Below are positions 43,200-53,800 of a DNA stretch of 64,000 bases, piece by piece. Positions within the stretch are counted from its first letter, which is position 1. The number at the start of each line of letters is the position of its first letter. A program made the translations under genes and the position numbers. Source of the DNA: SHVO01 sp964576515 (lineage in GTDB: Bacteria; Pseudomonadota; Alphaproteobacteria; Rhodospirillales; Rhodospirillaceae); the NCBI GenBank assembly GCA_964576515.1, contig CAZNUW010000011.1, positions 74,991 through 138,990 of the forward strand. The letters run 5' to 3'. The notes beneath the pieces were generated by a model. The model was not told the DNA's origin and made no database searches. It saw only the letters and a program-made list of their open reading frames with translations.

Positions 43200-46112
43200 T
43201 TACATCTCGAAGCGAATGCCTGCGCGGAACACCCGGCCTTGGCAGTCCGAGCCGTTGCCGCATTCGCCAAGCAGCGTATAGAACGGGCTGCCGCCCGGAC
43301 CTGTGTAGCGGCGCGCGGGATCGCCGTTCAGGATATTCTGGATATTGAGGAACGTATTAATCCCGACGCCGTCCTCGGCCGCGTCACGCAAGGCGTAGTC
43401 GAAGGCGAAATCCATATAGAACGTGCCGTCGCGATAATTCTCGTTGATAGTCACGTTGGTGACGTTGGATACGGGGCATCCCGTCTGGCAAACGATCCAA
43501 TCGTTGTTCTGCACGCCGGAACTACGGCCGCGGATCGACAGGCTCGTCGTATAGGCGTCCAGCGCGTACCGAATCGTGGCGTTATACCGCCACTTCGGCG
43601 AAGCACTGGTGTCGCTGCTGCCGGCGCCCGCGTAGTCGACCGGCGGATTGACGCGGTTGTCGCGAAAATCCTTCAGGTTGCGCGTCGCGAGACCGCGAAG
43701 CGTCAAGCTGCCGTTCCAGCCATCGATCAGATCGCTCATCTCCATCTGATACGACGCTTCAAGATCGAACCCGCGTGTGATCTGCACCGCCGTATTGAAG
43801 GGCGAGATACGAATGCGCGTGATCACGTTGGTGCCGTTCACGATGCCGCGCGTGATGGCGTCGCAGAACGCCTGGTTCCCTTCAAAGCAGAAGTTGACGA
43901 TGGTTTGCGCCGGCACCGTCGAAATCGCTTCCTTGAGGTCGATATTGTAATAGTCGAACGACGCGCTGAAACCCGGCAGCCAGGCCGGTTGATAGACAGC
44001 CCCAAGCCCCAGCGTCAGCGCCTTTTCCGGCAGCAGACTCGGGTTGCCGACCTGGAACCCCTGATACGTGACCGACGCGTTGCCGTTGAAGGGATCCAGA
44101 ACGGCGTTGGTGTTCGCCGTACCGGCGGCGAACAACTCGTTCAGGTTCGGCGCGCGGATATCGCGGGAATAGGTGGCGCGGAACCGGAGATCCTGGACCG
44201 GCGCCCAGGTACCGCCCACTTTCCAGGTCGTAACGTAGCCGGATGTGGAATAGTCGGTGCCGCGGATGGCGCCGTTCAATTCCAACGATTCCGCCATTGC
44301 CGCACCGGAAAGGATCGGCACGACGGTCTCGATATACCCTTCCGTTACCTTGTATTTGCCGACGTTCGGCAGATAGTTGCCAACGAACCAGTCGTTGACG
44401 AGAGATCCGGCGTCGGAGATTCCGCGCACCGCTTCGGTGCGATGTTCGCCGCCGAACGCAACCGAGACTTCACCGGCCGGCAGTTCGAAGAGCGAGCCCG
44501 AGAAATTGATCGCTCCAACATTCTGCTCAATGTGCTGGTTGCGCCAGGGGCCGAACTTCGCGCCGGGCATGATGTAGTCGAGCGCGGCCTGCGAATTCAC
44601 GCCGACACCCAGCACGTTGTACGGCACGCACGCCGGGTCGTCGTTGGTGGTGACGGCGTCGTTGTTCACACGGCAGACGATGATGCCGTTTGCGTTGCGC
44701 ACGGCGTCGATCGCACGGTTGAAGCGCGAACGCTGATACGTCTGCGGCACCGTTTCCTTGCTGCGTGACAAACCCATTTGATAGTAGGCGTCCCACGACC
44801 ATGTGCTGCCGAAGGCGTCAAACGCGCCGTTGCCGCCGACCACCCACCGCGATACACGGCGGGCGTTCTCGGTGAAGATCGCCGGCAGATCCGGATGCAT
44901 GGTCCCGATCTGAATGGTTGTGATCGCCGGGTTCGCCGCGATGCGGGCGGCGACATCCGTCGGGAAGAACGCGTTATCGCGTTGCAACGAGATATTCGCC
45001 GGGTTGAACTGCGGGCAGCACCGCGTATAGACGTTGGCGTAGTTGTACGATCCTTGCGCGAACACCTCGAACGCCTCGCTGAACTCCCAACTGGCGCGCG
45101 CGAAGATCGACCGGAACTCCTGTTCGGAATCGATGCTGTTGCCCTTCGTATGGCGCACCTCGGAGGCGCGCCACTCGCCGCCGCGCATGTTCAAGCCGCT
45201 GACAAGATCGCCATAAGCGTAGTTGTAGGCGACGCCGCCGGGTCCGAACGCGATGCCTTTCAGCGGCCCGGAGGTGATCAGACCGCCTTGCGCCCATTGC
45301 GCGCCGCCGATGTTTTCAAGCACCAGGCGTTCCGGCACGCTGCGCGACTGCCCCGCGCCCGTCCCGTAGGCCGGGTTCAGCATTGTGCCTAAACCGGTAT
45401 TCATCCAATCGCGGTTCGACGTATCGAAAATCCCCTCTTTGCGCGTGATTTCCGAACTGACCAGCAGATGCCCCTTGCCGCCGGCAAACGGCGTGCCGCC
45501 GGTCAGCGCGACTTTCCAGTTGCCGTTGTCGCCATAGGTGGTGATGCCGCCGGAGACCTCGCCTTTAATACCCGTGTATTCGCGGTCGAGGATGAAGTTG
45601 ACGACCCCGGCCACGGCGTCCGAACCGTAAGCGGCCGACGCGCCGCCCGTCACGATATCGACGCGCTGGATCAGGGCCTGCGGGAAGTTGTTCACATCGA
45701 CAAGGCCCGTGACGGTCGAACCGACCGAGCGCTGTCCGTCGAACAGCACCAGCGTCCGCGTCTCGCCCGCGTTGCGCAGATTAAGCGTGTTCACGCCGGC
45801 GGTGCCGGCGCTGACGCTGGACTGCGATGTGGACGGAGAACTGCTGCCCGAGAACACCGGCATGGTGTTCACGAAATCGGCCACGTTCGGTTGCGAGAAA
45901 GCTTGCATCTGCTCGGTGCCGATGACGGTCACCGGCGTCGGCGCCTCATAGCCGTCGCGCACGATGCGCGAGCCCGTCACGACAATCTCATCGACGGCGG
46001 CGGCAGCGGGTGCGGTCTGTGCGTGCGCGGGCGCGAGGACTGAAGTCGTCAGCAGCGCGACACTGCTGACGGACGCAAGTAGGCGGCTCGTTCTCTTCGT
46101 GACGAAAAGCAT
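43200..46112 (-). CDS. TonB-dependent outer-membrane receptor 1
   Basis: 970 residues with a signal peptide (cut near AHA/Q). The plug domain begins VDEIVVTGSRIVRDGYEAPTPV and continues to the GGASAAYGSDAVAGVVNFIL segment; a 22-stranded barrel follows, with the RDIRAPNLNELF motif and a C-terminal aromatic barrel end (FRAGIRFEM). It imports an unknown substrate using TonB energy. Lacks an STN domain. It is related to receptors 2 and 3 but clearly diverged. AAAGGAGGGG lies before the ATG. Convergent with cassette B across the transposase unit and a HAD gene. Confidence 0.93.
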   Translation of the reverse strand: MLFVTKRTSRLLASVSSVALLTTSVLAPAHAQTAPAAAAVDEIVVTGSRIVRDGYEAPTPVTVIGTEQMQAFSQPNVADFVNTMPVFSGSSSPSTSQSSVSAGTAGVNTLNLRNAGETRTLVLFDGQRSVGSTVTGLVDVNNFPQALIQRVDIVTGGASAAYGSDAVAGVVNFILDREYTGIKGEVSGGITTYGDNGNWKVALTGGTPFAGGKGHLLVSSEITRKEGIFDTSNRDWMNTGLGTMLNPAYGTGAGQSRSVPERLVLENIGGAQWAQGGLITSGPLKGIAFGPGGVAYNYAYGDLVSGLNMRGGEWRASEVRHTKGNSIDSEQEFRSIFARASWEFSEAFEVFAQGSYNYANVYTRCCPQFNPANISLQRDNAFFPTDVAARIAANPAITTIQIGTMHPDLPAIFTENARRVSRWVVGGNGAFDAFGSTWSWDAYYQMGLSRSKETVPQTYQRSRFNRAIDAVRNANGIIVCRVNNDAVTTNDDPACVPYNVLGVGVNSQAALDYIMPGAKFGPWRNQHIEQNVGAINFSGSLFELPAGEVSVAFGGEHRTEAVRGISDAGSLVNDWFVGNYLPNVGKYKVTEGYIETVVPILSGAAMAESLELNGAIRGTDYSTSGYVTTWKVGGTWAPVQDLRFRATYSRDIRAPNLNELFAAGTANTNAVLDPFNGNASVTYQGFQVGNPSLLPEKALTLGLGAVYQPAWLPGFSASFDYYNIDLKEAISTVPAQTIVNFCFEGNQAFCDAITRGIVNGTNVITRIRISPFNTAVQITRGFDLEASYQMEMSDLIDGWNGSLTLRGLATRNLKDFRDNRVNPPVDYAGAGSSDTSASPKWRYNATIRYALDAYTTSLSIRGRSSGVQNNDWIVCQTGCPVSNVTNVTINENYRDGTFYMDFAFDYALRDAAEDGVGINTFLNIQNILNGDPARRYTGPGGSPFYTLLGECGNGSDCQGRVFRAGIRFEM

Positions 46113-46559
46113 ATCCCCTCCTTTGTGCGGGCAAGGCGCGCCCTGATGAATGATCGACTCTTAAGCATTCTCCTTGGACCCACCGCGGGCGTATTGCGCC
46201 GCGGCATGTATCCGTATTTCGTGTAGGGAATGACCGCCCCCAAAGACGGCCCAGATGAAAGAGATCGTGTGCTTCCCCAAATTCCATCGGTGCTAACCGA
46301 CGGGCCCGACCCTCAAATCCCCGTGATCGTATCGGATTTAACGGTACAATCAACGAGTTTGAAGAAGAGGTCACACCCGCGATTCGTGTTCATGACGTCG
46401 ATAGAACCCCTTAGACGAGCGCTTGCCCCCGCGGCCCGCCGGCCGCGCTCTTTCGCCCACCCCAAGGGCAGCGAACGGCACACTATTTATGCCCATTTCG
46501 CTGCACTGCAGCATGCCCTGCGCACCCTATGATGCGCCCTCCCTTAAGGCGCGCCTAAC
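46113..46559. other. divergent intergenic gap, no gene seen
   Basis: 447 bp between receptor 1 (leftward) and the TPR-sulfotransferase (rightward). It should hold both promoters. No convincing -35/-10 pair or operator dyad was found, and the small ORFs here lack start signals. Confidence 0.5.
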
Positions 46560-48281
46560 ATGAGCCAAAGCCCACAAGACCTATTCACCGCCGCCGTCAA
46601 AGCGCATCAGGCCGGTCACCTGGCCGAGGCCGCCGCGGGCTATCGCCGCATTCTCACCGGCGGTCGCCGGTTCCCCGACGTGCTCCACCTGCTCGGCGTG
46701 ATCGAACATCACTTCGGAAACCATGTGGCCGCCGCCGGCCTGATCCGCGAGGCCATCGCCCTGGACGCCGGACAGGCCGCCTATCACAACAATCTCGCCT
46801 CGGCGCTTCTGGCCGCAAAGGAGTACCCGGGTGCGATCGACGCCGCGAAAAACGCGCTCGCGCGCCAGCCCGGCTATGAACAGGCGCTGGCCAATCTTGG
46901 CGCCGCGCACTATTGGGCGGGCCGCACGCTTCAGGATGAACGGCGTTACGCCGAAGCGGCCGCCGCCTACCGCGCGGCGCTAGGCATCGTACCGGAGCAC
47001 ACCGAAGCCCTGTGCAACCTCTGCTTCGTCCTCACCATGACCGAGGATTACGCCGCGGCCATCGCTTATGGCCGCGCGGCGGTCGCGGCGCGACCGGACT
47101 ATACCGACGCGCACAACAATCTCGGCTACGCCTTGCATATGTCGGGCGACATCGCGGCGGCGGAAGCCTGCTACACCACCGCGCTGGCGCACGATCCCAC
47201 GTACGCGCCCGCGCACGGGAACCTGGGCAACATCCACAAGGAACGCGGCGATGCGGCGCAGGCCGCCGCGGCTTATCGCCGCGCCATCGACGCCGCTCCC
47301 GACTTCGCGCGCGCCCACTTCAATCTCGCCGACGTGCTCACCTTCACCCCCGACAGCGCCGATCTTCAACGCCTAAAAATCCAAGCTGAGCGCCTAACGC
47401 ACCTCGCGCCGGAGCAGGCCCGCTACATCCACTTCGCGATAGGAAAGGTGCTGGACGACCTCGGCGACACGGACGCAGGATTCCAACACATCCTCCAAGG
47501 CAACGCCATCGTGCGGGGCATGAGCGCCTACGACGAGGCCGCCGCGATGCAACAGATGCGCGACGCCGCAACCGCCCGTTATCAAGGCCCCGGCGCGGAC
47601 TCATCCGCGCCCATCTTCATCGTCGGCATGCCGCGCGCCGGAACGACGCTGGTGGAACAGATCTTGGCGTCGCATCCCGCCGTCCAAGCCGGCGGCGAAC
47701 GCCGCGACTTCGATCTCGCCATAAAGGATGCGGGAACGCGCGATCTCGCGCGGCTCGGTCAAACCTACCTCGCGCGCCTTCCCGCGCTGGAGCCGGGACA
47801 ATCCCGCATCACCGACAAGATGCCGGCGAACGTCGTTCACGCGGGCCTCATCCACGCCGCCTTGCCCGGCGCGCGCATCGTTCATGTCCTGCGCGATCCC
47901 GCCGACACCTGCGTCTCGTGTTTCTCGAAACTTTTTGAAGTCGGCCAGACGTTCACTTACAACCTCGCCGAACTCGGCCGGTATTACGTCGCCTATCGCC
48001 GGATGGCGGATCATTGGCGTGCAACCTTACCCCCGCACGCGTTCTATGAAATCGCCTATGAAACCCTCGTCGGCGATATTGAAGGCGAGACGCGCCGCCT
48101 GCTCGCCTTTTGCGGCCTGCCGTGGGATCCCGCCTGCCTATCCTTCCATACCACCCGGCGTCTGGTGCAAACGGCAAGCGCCGTCCAGGTCCGCAAACCG
48201 CTTTATGCGGGATCGATCGGCCGCGCCCGGCGCGTGCACGCGCACATCGGCCCCCTCCTCACGGAACTCGCGAAATTGTAG
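46560..48281 (+). CDS. TPR-repeat sulfotransferase
   Basis: 573 residues. The N-terminal ~290 residues are about seven tetratricopeptide repeats (pattern YAEAAAAYRAAL, YTDAHNNLGYAL, FARAHFNLADVL). The C-terminal part is a sulfotransferase domain whose PAPS 5'-phosphosulfate loop is GMPRAGTTLVEQIL near residue 357, followed by a RDPADTCVSCF 3'-phosphate segment. Proteins of this architecture often sit beside TonB receptors in alphaproteobacteria (recollection). The acceptor is unknown. Divergent from receptor 1. The ribosome site is weak. Confidence 0.9.
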   Translation: MSQSPQDLFTAAVKAHQAGHLAEAAAGYRRILTGGRRFPDVLHLLGVIEHHFGNHVAAAGLIREAIALDAGQAAYHNNLASALLAAKEYPGAIDAAKNALARQPGYEQALANLGAAHYWAGRTLQDERRYAEAAAAYRAALGIVPEHTEALCNLCFVLTMTEDYAAAIAYGRAAVAARPDYTDAHNNLGYALHMSGDIAAAEACYTTALAHDPTYAPAHGNLGNIHKERGDAAQAAAAYRRAIDAAPDFARAHFNLADVLTFTPDSADLQRLKIQAERLTHLAPEQARYIHFAIGKVLDDLGDTDAGFQHILQGNAIVRGMSAYDEAAAMQQMRDAATARYQGPGADSSAPIFIVGMPRAGTTLVEQILASHPAVQAGGERRDFDLAIKDAGTRDLARLGQTYLARLPALEPGQSRITDKMPANVVHAGLIHAALPGARIVHVLRDPADTCVSCFSKLFEVGQTFTYNLAELGRYYVAYRRMADHWRATLPPHAFYEIAYETLVGDIEGETRRLLAFCGLPWDPACLSFHTTRRLVQTASAVQVRKPLYAGSIGRARRVHAHIGPLLTELAKL

Positions 48282-48289
48282 GATGGGTT

Positions 48290-49225
48290 ATGCGAACAGT
48301 TGCCGCCCTCGCCTTTCTGGCCCTCGCCTTTCTCACCGATGCGACGCCCGCCGACGCCGCGCAGATCGGCGATCCCAACGCCGATGTCTCGGTCGCGGCG
48401 CCCGCTTTCGCAAAGAATGAGGGACCGGTCGTCGCGATCGACGCGGGCCATTCCAATTTTCATACCCTCGATGGACGGTTCGGCCCATTCGCGCGGCTTC
48501 TCGCCAATGACGGCTTCCGTCTCAAGGCGCACACGGGCGCGTTCACATCCGCATCGCTCGACGGCATTTCCATCCTCGTGATCGCCAATGCGCTCAACCC
48601 GGCGAACACGACGAATTGGTCCCTCCCCACGCTGTCGGCGTTCACGGCGGATGAGATCGCCGCCGTCAAAGCGTTCGTGAAAAAGGGCGGCGCGCTTCTC
48701 CTGATCGCCGACCACATGCCTTTCGGCGGCGCCGCAGTCGACCTCGCGAAAGCATTCGAGATCACGTTCATCAATGGATTTGCTTTCTATGGCCCCGACC
48801 CCGCCGCGCCGGACTTCTTTACGGCCGCGGACGGTTCTCTCGGCGACGATCCCATCGCACGGGACGCAGACACAAAAGCCCCTTTCGCGCGCATCGCCAC
48901 TTTTACGGGGTCCGCCTTCCGCGCGCCGGGCAGCGCGCGACGCCTGCTTCTCCTGAACAACAACTACGTCGTGATGACGCCCCAGACCGCCTGGCAGTTC
49001 CCGCCGGAAACCCCGCGTCTATCCGGCGAAGGATTGGCGCAAGGCGCTGTCCTCGCCCACGGCAAAGGCCGCCTCGCCGTGTTCGGCGAAGCGGCTATGT
49101 TCACCGCGCAGACCGACGATCAGGACCCGTCCGTCCGTATGGGGTTTACCGCGCCGGGGGCCGAGAACAACAAGGCGTTCATTCTCAACGTCGCGCGCTG
49201 GCTGGCGGGCCGTCTCGGCCCGTAG
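48290..49225 (+). CDS. secreted protein, possible DUF4350/GATase1-like fold
   Basis: 311 residues with a signal peptide (cut near ADA/A). The order VVAIDAGHSNFHTLDGRFGPFARLLANDGF, then ILVIANAL, AVKAFVKKGGALLLIADHMPFGG, and a C-terminal HGKGRLAVFGEAAMF segment resembles flavodoxin/GATase1-like carbohydrate-binding or DUF4350 proteins, with no catalytic Cys evident. It starts 8 nt after the sulfotransferase stop, so likely cotranscribed. TAGGATGGG precedes the ATG. Confidence 0.7.
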   Translation: MRTVAALAFLALAFLTDATPADAAQIGDPNADVSVAAPAFAKNEGPVVAIDAGHSNFHTLDGRFGPFARLLANDGFRLKAHTGAFTSASLDGISILVIANALNPANTTNWSLPTLSAFTADEIAAVKAFVKKGGALLLIADHMPFGGAAVDLAKAFEITFINGFAFYGPDPAAPDFFTAADGSLGDDPIARDADTKAPFARIATFTGSAFRAPGSARRLLLLNNNYVVMTPQTAWQFPPETPRLSGEGLAQGAVLAHGKGRLAVFGEAAMFTAQTDDQDPSVRMGFTAPGAENNKAFILNVARWLAGRLGP

Positions 49226-49237
49226 CCCAGCCCGGTG

Positions 49238-50767
49238 TTACGGCGCCGCCACGCGCTCCAATTTTCCCGCGTTCACATGTTGGAAAATTCCGGTGGCCAT
49301 CCCGTTGCCGTCGACCGCGAAGACATAACGCGCGGCCGCGCCGAAACCCGCATCGAGTTCGATCGGACGATCGAGCACAAAGGTATGCGGACCCGCGGGA
49401 CGGAAGATGCCCCGGCCGTCGATGATGAGGCCCCCGTCACCGCTCACCTTCACTTCCGTCAGCGGCGGTGGATTCGCCCCCGCCAGCGCGCGTGTCACGT
49501 TGCCGTAGAACCCGACATATTTCGCGAGGTCGACCTTCGCGTCTCTCTCGAAGGGGATTTGACCTAGGAAATGCGTGAGCACAAGGTCGCGCATGCCGGT
49601 GTGCGACATCTGGGGCAGCACCTTGCCTTCGACTTTCACGCCGTCGGCGGGAATTTCCGTATTCGGCCGCGGCGCGCCGCCGCCCACCAACGTCATGAAG
49701 ATCCCGACATCGGAGTCCGCCAGCAGGAAGAACATCGAATAATGCTGGAGGCTGCCGTACTGCTCCATCACATGCTCGCCGTTGTAGTCGTAGGTGAAAT
49801 AGTGCATCCCGAAACCGCTGGAACCGGGATGGTTCTGACGATACTGCGTATGGACCAGATCCCAGCTCTTTTGAGTCAAGAGCGCCTTCCCGGTCCCGCC
49901 GGCTTCCGTGATATTGGCGATCAGCCATTTCGACATGTCGGCGGTCGTCGAGACATTGCTTCCGGCCGCGGCCAGATGCGGCGACAGGGTCGGGTACGCC
50001 AGCGGAACCGCGACGCCGCCTTCCACAAAGGCATATTGCGTGGCCATGTTGGCGGGTGGCGCGCCGCCGATGGCCAGTTCGGTATGCGTCATGCCGAGCG
50101 GCTTATAGATGTTATCGCGCAGATAATCGGGCAGACCTTTGCCCGTGATATCCTCAATCATGAAACCCAGAACGCCGCTGCAGATATTGCAATACACGCT
50201 CAACGTATCGCGCTTGCGCGCATAAGGCGGCATGATGGGTTTGAGGATGTCCGCGGCTAGTGGCGTCTTGACCGTCTCGGGAGAGATCTCAAGATTCGTT
50301 CCGTTCCCGGCAAATCCACCGCGATGGGTCAGCAGGTCCCAGATCAGAACGTCTTCGCCTTCGTTCTTGGGCAGTTGAATGCGCTTCAGGTACTTGTTCA
50401 CCGGATCGTTCAGCGATGCGATCTGCCCGCGTTCGAGAAGTTGCGCAACCGCGACGCCGATGAATTGTTTCGTGGTCGAGGCGATGCGGGTCTGGGTGAC
50501 GTTCGGATCGAAAGGCTTTTTGCTTGCGACGTCCTGGTAGCCGTAGCCTTTCATGAACAGGACCTTGTCGCCCTGAATCACGGTGAACCCAAGGCCGGAG
50601 ACGCGGTGATCGGCGACGATCCTTCCGAAAACACCGTCCGCCCATGCCTGGATGGCGGCCGGCTGCAACTTCGCGGCCGGAACTTCGGCCGCCGACGGCG
50701 CTGCGCAGCTCGCGACGAAAGCCGCCGTCATAACAAAACGCCGCAAGACTGTCAGATCACGCACCAT
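49238..50767 (-). CDS. secreted serine hydrolase, beta-lactamase/esterase (class C-like)
   Basis: 509 residues. After a signal peptide (cut near SAA/E), the S-x-x-K motif is S97-T-T-K100 and Y-x-N is YCN. The later H/K-x-G box is not obvious. The C-terminal ~110 residues are an extra beta domain. Such proteins act as esterases or D-aminopeptidases more often than antibiotic hydrolases. AGGGGAG lies before ATG 50767. It follows receptor 2 on the same strand after 105 bp, where a dyad sits. Confidence 0.85.
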   Translation of the reverse strand: MVRDLTVLRRFVMTAAFVASCAAPSAAEVPAAKLQPAAIQAWADGVFGRIVADHRVSGLGFTVIQGDKVLFMKGYGYQDVASKKPFDPNVTQTRIASTTKQFIGVAVAQLLERGQIASLNDPVNKYLKRIQLPKNEGEDVLIWDLLTHRGGFAGNGTNLEISPETVKTPLAADILKPIMPPYARKRDTLSVYCNICSGVLGFMIEDITGKGLPDYLRDNIYKPLGMTHTELAIGGAPPANMATQYAFVEGGVAVPLAYPTLSPHLAAAGSNVSTTADMSKWLIANITEAGGTGKALLTQKSWDLVHTQYRQNHPGSSGFGMHYFTYDYNGEHVMEQYGSLQHYSMFFLLADSDVGIFMTLVGGGAPRPNTEIPADGVKVEGKVLPQMSHTGMRDLVLTHFLGQIPFERDAKVDLAKYVGFYGNVTRALAGANPPPLTEVKVSGDGGLIIDGRGIFRPAGPHTFVLDRPIELDAGFGAAARYVFAVDGNGMATGIFQHVNAGKLERVAAP

Positions 50768-50830
50768 GAACCTGTCTCCCCTCGCCCGTTTGTAGAAAGG
50801 CCGGCGCCCTTGTCCGGCCGGCTATCCTAT

Positions 50831-50847
50831 GACCGGACCATCCGGTC
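50831..50847. promoter_or_regulatory. 17-bp dyad upstream of the serine hydrolase gene
   Basis: Perfect GACCGGA-CCA-TCCGGTC inverted repeat between receptor 2 and the serine hydrolase. No T-run follows, so an operator is as likely as a terminator. Confidence 0.35.
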
Positions 50848-50872
50848 TAAAACATAAAACGCATCGTCCGGC

Positions 50873-53800
50873 TCACATGGTGAACCTGACGCCTGCCCGG
50901 AAGGTGCGGCCCAGAACGTCGTAGAGGCCCGGATTGGTCGGGCTTGAGGCATAGGGAAAGCCGCCCGGCCCTTGCGCGACCACCGGCGGGTCCTTGTCCA
51001 TCAGGTTGCTTGCGTTGAAGAAAATTTCGATCTCGCGGCCGTCGCCGGCCGCACGCACCTCATAAGCGATCCCGGCGTCGAGATAGAATGCCCCCTTGAT
51101 GCGATTGTCATTGATGGTGGGGGCGGCGAGCGTCGACGCCGGGCAGGCGCTTGCGCACATGACGTAAGGATAATTGTTGGCGCTGGTGATGCCCTTGCTC
51201 AATCCCCGGCCGGTCAACGAAAGCGTAAGCGGCGCGTTCGCATAGATCACGGACCCGCGATACACCCAGGTCGGGGGGCCCACATTGTTCGCCCCGACCG
51301 TGTCGTAAGGCGGATTGACGCCGTCGTCGGTGAAATTCTTCAAATAACGTGTGGCGAGAACGCGCAAGAGAACCCGGCCGTTCGCGCCGGAAAATATGTC
51401 CCTGAGGGCGAGTCCATAGATACCCTCGAAGTCCACGCCCTGAGCGGCCTGCTCCGAGAAATTGAAAGGTTGCAACCTGATTTGCGTGATGACGTTCGCG
51501 CCGGTCGATGAAACACCGCGCGTGATCGCCTGGCAGAACACGTCCACCCCTTGGAAACAACGGTCAACGATGGTTTGCGGGCCGACGTTCTGGATGCCGC
51601 CCGAGATATCGATATTGTAGAAGTCCGCCGAGACCGACAGGCCCTTCACCGGTGTCATCACGACGCCCGCGCCCGTCGTATCCGCCCGCTCCGGTTCAAG
51701 GAGCGGGTTGCCCACCTGAAGACCCTGATAGGTGGTCACCTGGTTTCCGTTGAACGGGTCGGTCACGTTGTTGGTGTTCGCGGTGCCGGCCTGAAACAAA
51801 TCGTTCAGGTTAGGCGCCCGGATGTCCCGTGAACGGGTCGCGCGGAAGCGCAACCAGGGCACGGGCTGATAGCTCGCCCCCAGTTTCCACGTCGCCACCA
51901 ACCCCGACGTCGAATAACGCGTCGCACGTACGGAAGCACTGAACTCAAGAGAGTCGATAAGCGGCACAACCGTTTCGATGAAGCCCTCCGTCACGCTGTA
52001 ACGCCCGAACGTCGGCAAATAGTTTCCCGCGAACCATCCGTTGATCAGCGATGTGGGATCGGCGCGGCCGGCCACCTTCTCCACCCGGTGTTCGGCGCCC
52101 AGCGCCACCGAAACAGGGCCGGCCGGAACGTCGAACGGCTCGCCGTTGACCGTCAACGCCAGGACGTCTTGGGAGAAGCGTTGATTGCGCTGCGGATGTC
52201 CCGGATTGCGGAAGACATAGTCGAAAGCGGCCTGCGTGTTCACGCCCAGGCCGAACAGGTTATACGGCACACACCCATTGCCGGGATTTGTGAGCGTGGA
52301 ACGGCAGACAATCGAACCGTCGGGCGCGTACGCCGCGTCGACCGCGAGGCCGAATTCCGCTTTGGCCGTGACGTTGCGCCCGTTCTCCGACGTGCGCGAG
52401 ACACCCTTCTGGTAGTAGCCTTCCCACGCCCACGCCGTTCCCGCGGCGTCGAAGGCGCCCGACACCCCCGCCACATAGCGGTTGACCGTCCTGCGGTTGT
52501 CGAAGGTGATTGTCGGCATATCCACGTTGTTGGTGCCCAGCGTGAACTGAGTCACTCCTAGAGCCTGAGCTTGGGCGCGAACCAGCGCGGGGATGAACGC
52601 GTTGTCCGCGCGTACGATGATATTCCCGACGTTGAACTGTTTCAGCGCCCAACCGATGGAATGCGCGAACCCCCATTGCGCCTGCACAAACGCCTGCACG
52701 TCGTCGGAGAGATCATAACTTGTGCGCAGGAATACGCCCTGGCGCGTCACGCGCTGATCGAGGGTGTTGAACATATTGACGAGCGTGGAACGCCAGTCTC
52801 CGCCTTGCATATAAGGGTCGCTGACCAGCGATCCGAAATTGAACTGCGACGGCGCACCGCCGGGCCCAAATGTGATCCCCCGGAGCGGCGTATTGACGAT
52901 GATCCCGCCGTGCGTCGCGGTGCTGAGACCGCCCCCGGACACGAGCAACCGCTGGGGTTCGCCGTTGGTGGGGGTGTAGCGGGGATTGTTCATGATGAGC
53001 CAACCGTCGTCGTTCCAGTCCCGCGGAACGCCGAAGATTCCCCAGCGGCGGCTCCACTCCCCGCTGACAAGCACATGCCCGCGCGCATTGGCGAAATCGG
53101 ACCCACCGCTGAGCGTCACCTTCGCCGAGGGATCGTCGCCGTAGGTGGTGACACCGCCGGCCACTTCACCTTTGATCCCTGTGAAAGTCTTGTTCAGCAC
53201 GAAGTTCACGACACCCGACAGGGCGTCGGACCCATAGGCCGCGCTGGCGCCGCCCGTCACCACGTCCACGCGGCTGATGAGTTGTTGGGGAAAGTCGTTC
53301 ACATCGACCAGGCCGGTGATGGTCGAGGGAACGGAGCGCTGCCCATCGAGCAGCACGAGGGTCCGGTTCGCGCCGATCCCGCGCAGGTTCAAGGTATTGA
53401 GCCCCGCCTGCCCGTTGGAGAACGAGAGATTCGACGTTTGCGGCGTGGCGCTCCCCACCACCGACGGCAGATCGTTCACGAGGTCCGCGATGTTCTCCGG
53501 CGCGGCGGCGTCCAACGCCTCCTCGGCCAGGACCGTCACGGGCGTCGGCGACTGGAATCCGTCGCGCACGATGCGTGTCCCCGTCACGATAATCTCATCC
53601 AATCCGGCGGACGAAAGAGATGCCGCGGCGGATACCGATCCTTGCGCGTCCGCCACGCCCCGCGCCCGTGACTCCGCGGGAAGCGCCGCCTCCTGGGTTC
53701 TGTTCCGCAAGGTGATCAAGCGCCCGGTGTCCGAGGCGATCTCAAGATTCGTTCCGGCGAGGAGTTGCCGCAAAGCGTCGCGGACATCGTAGTCCCCGCG

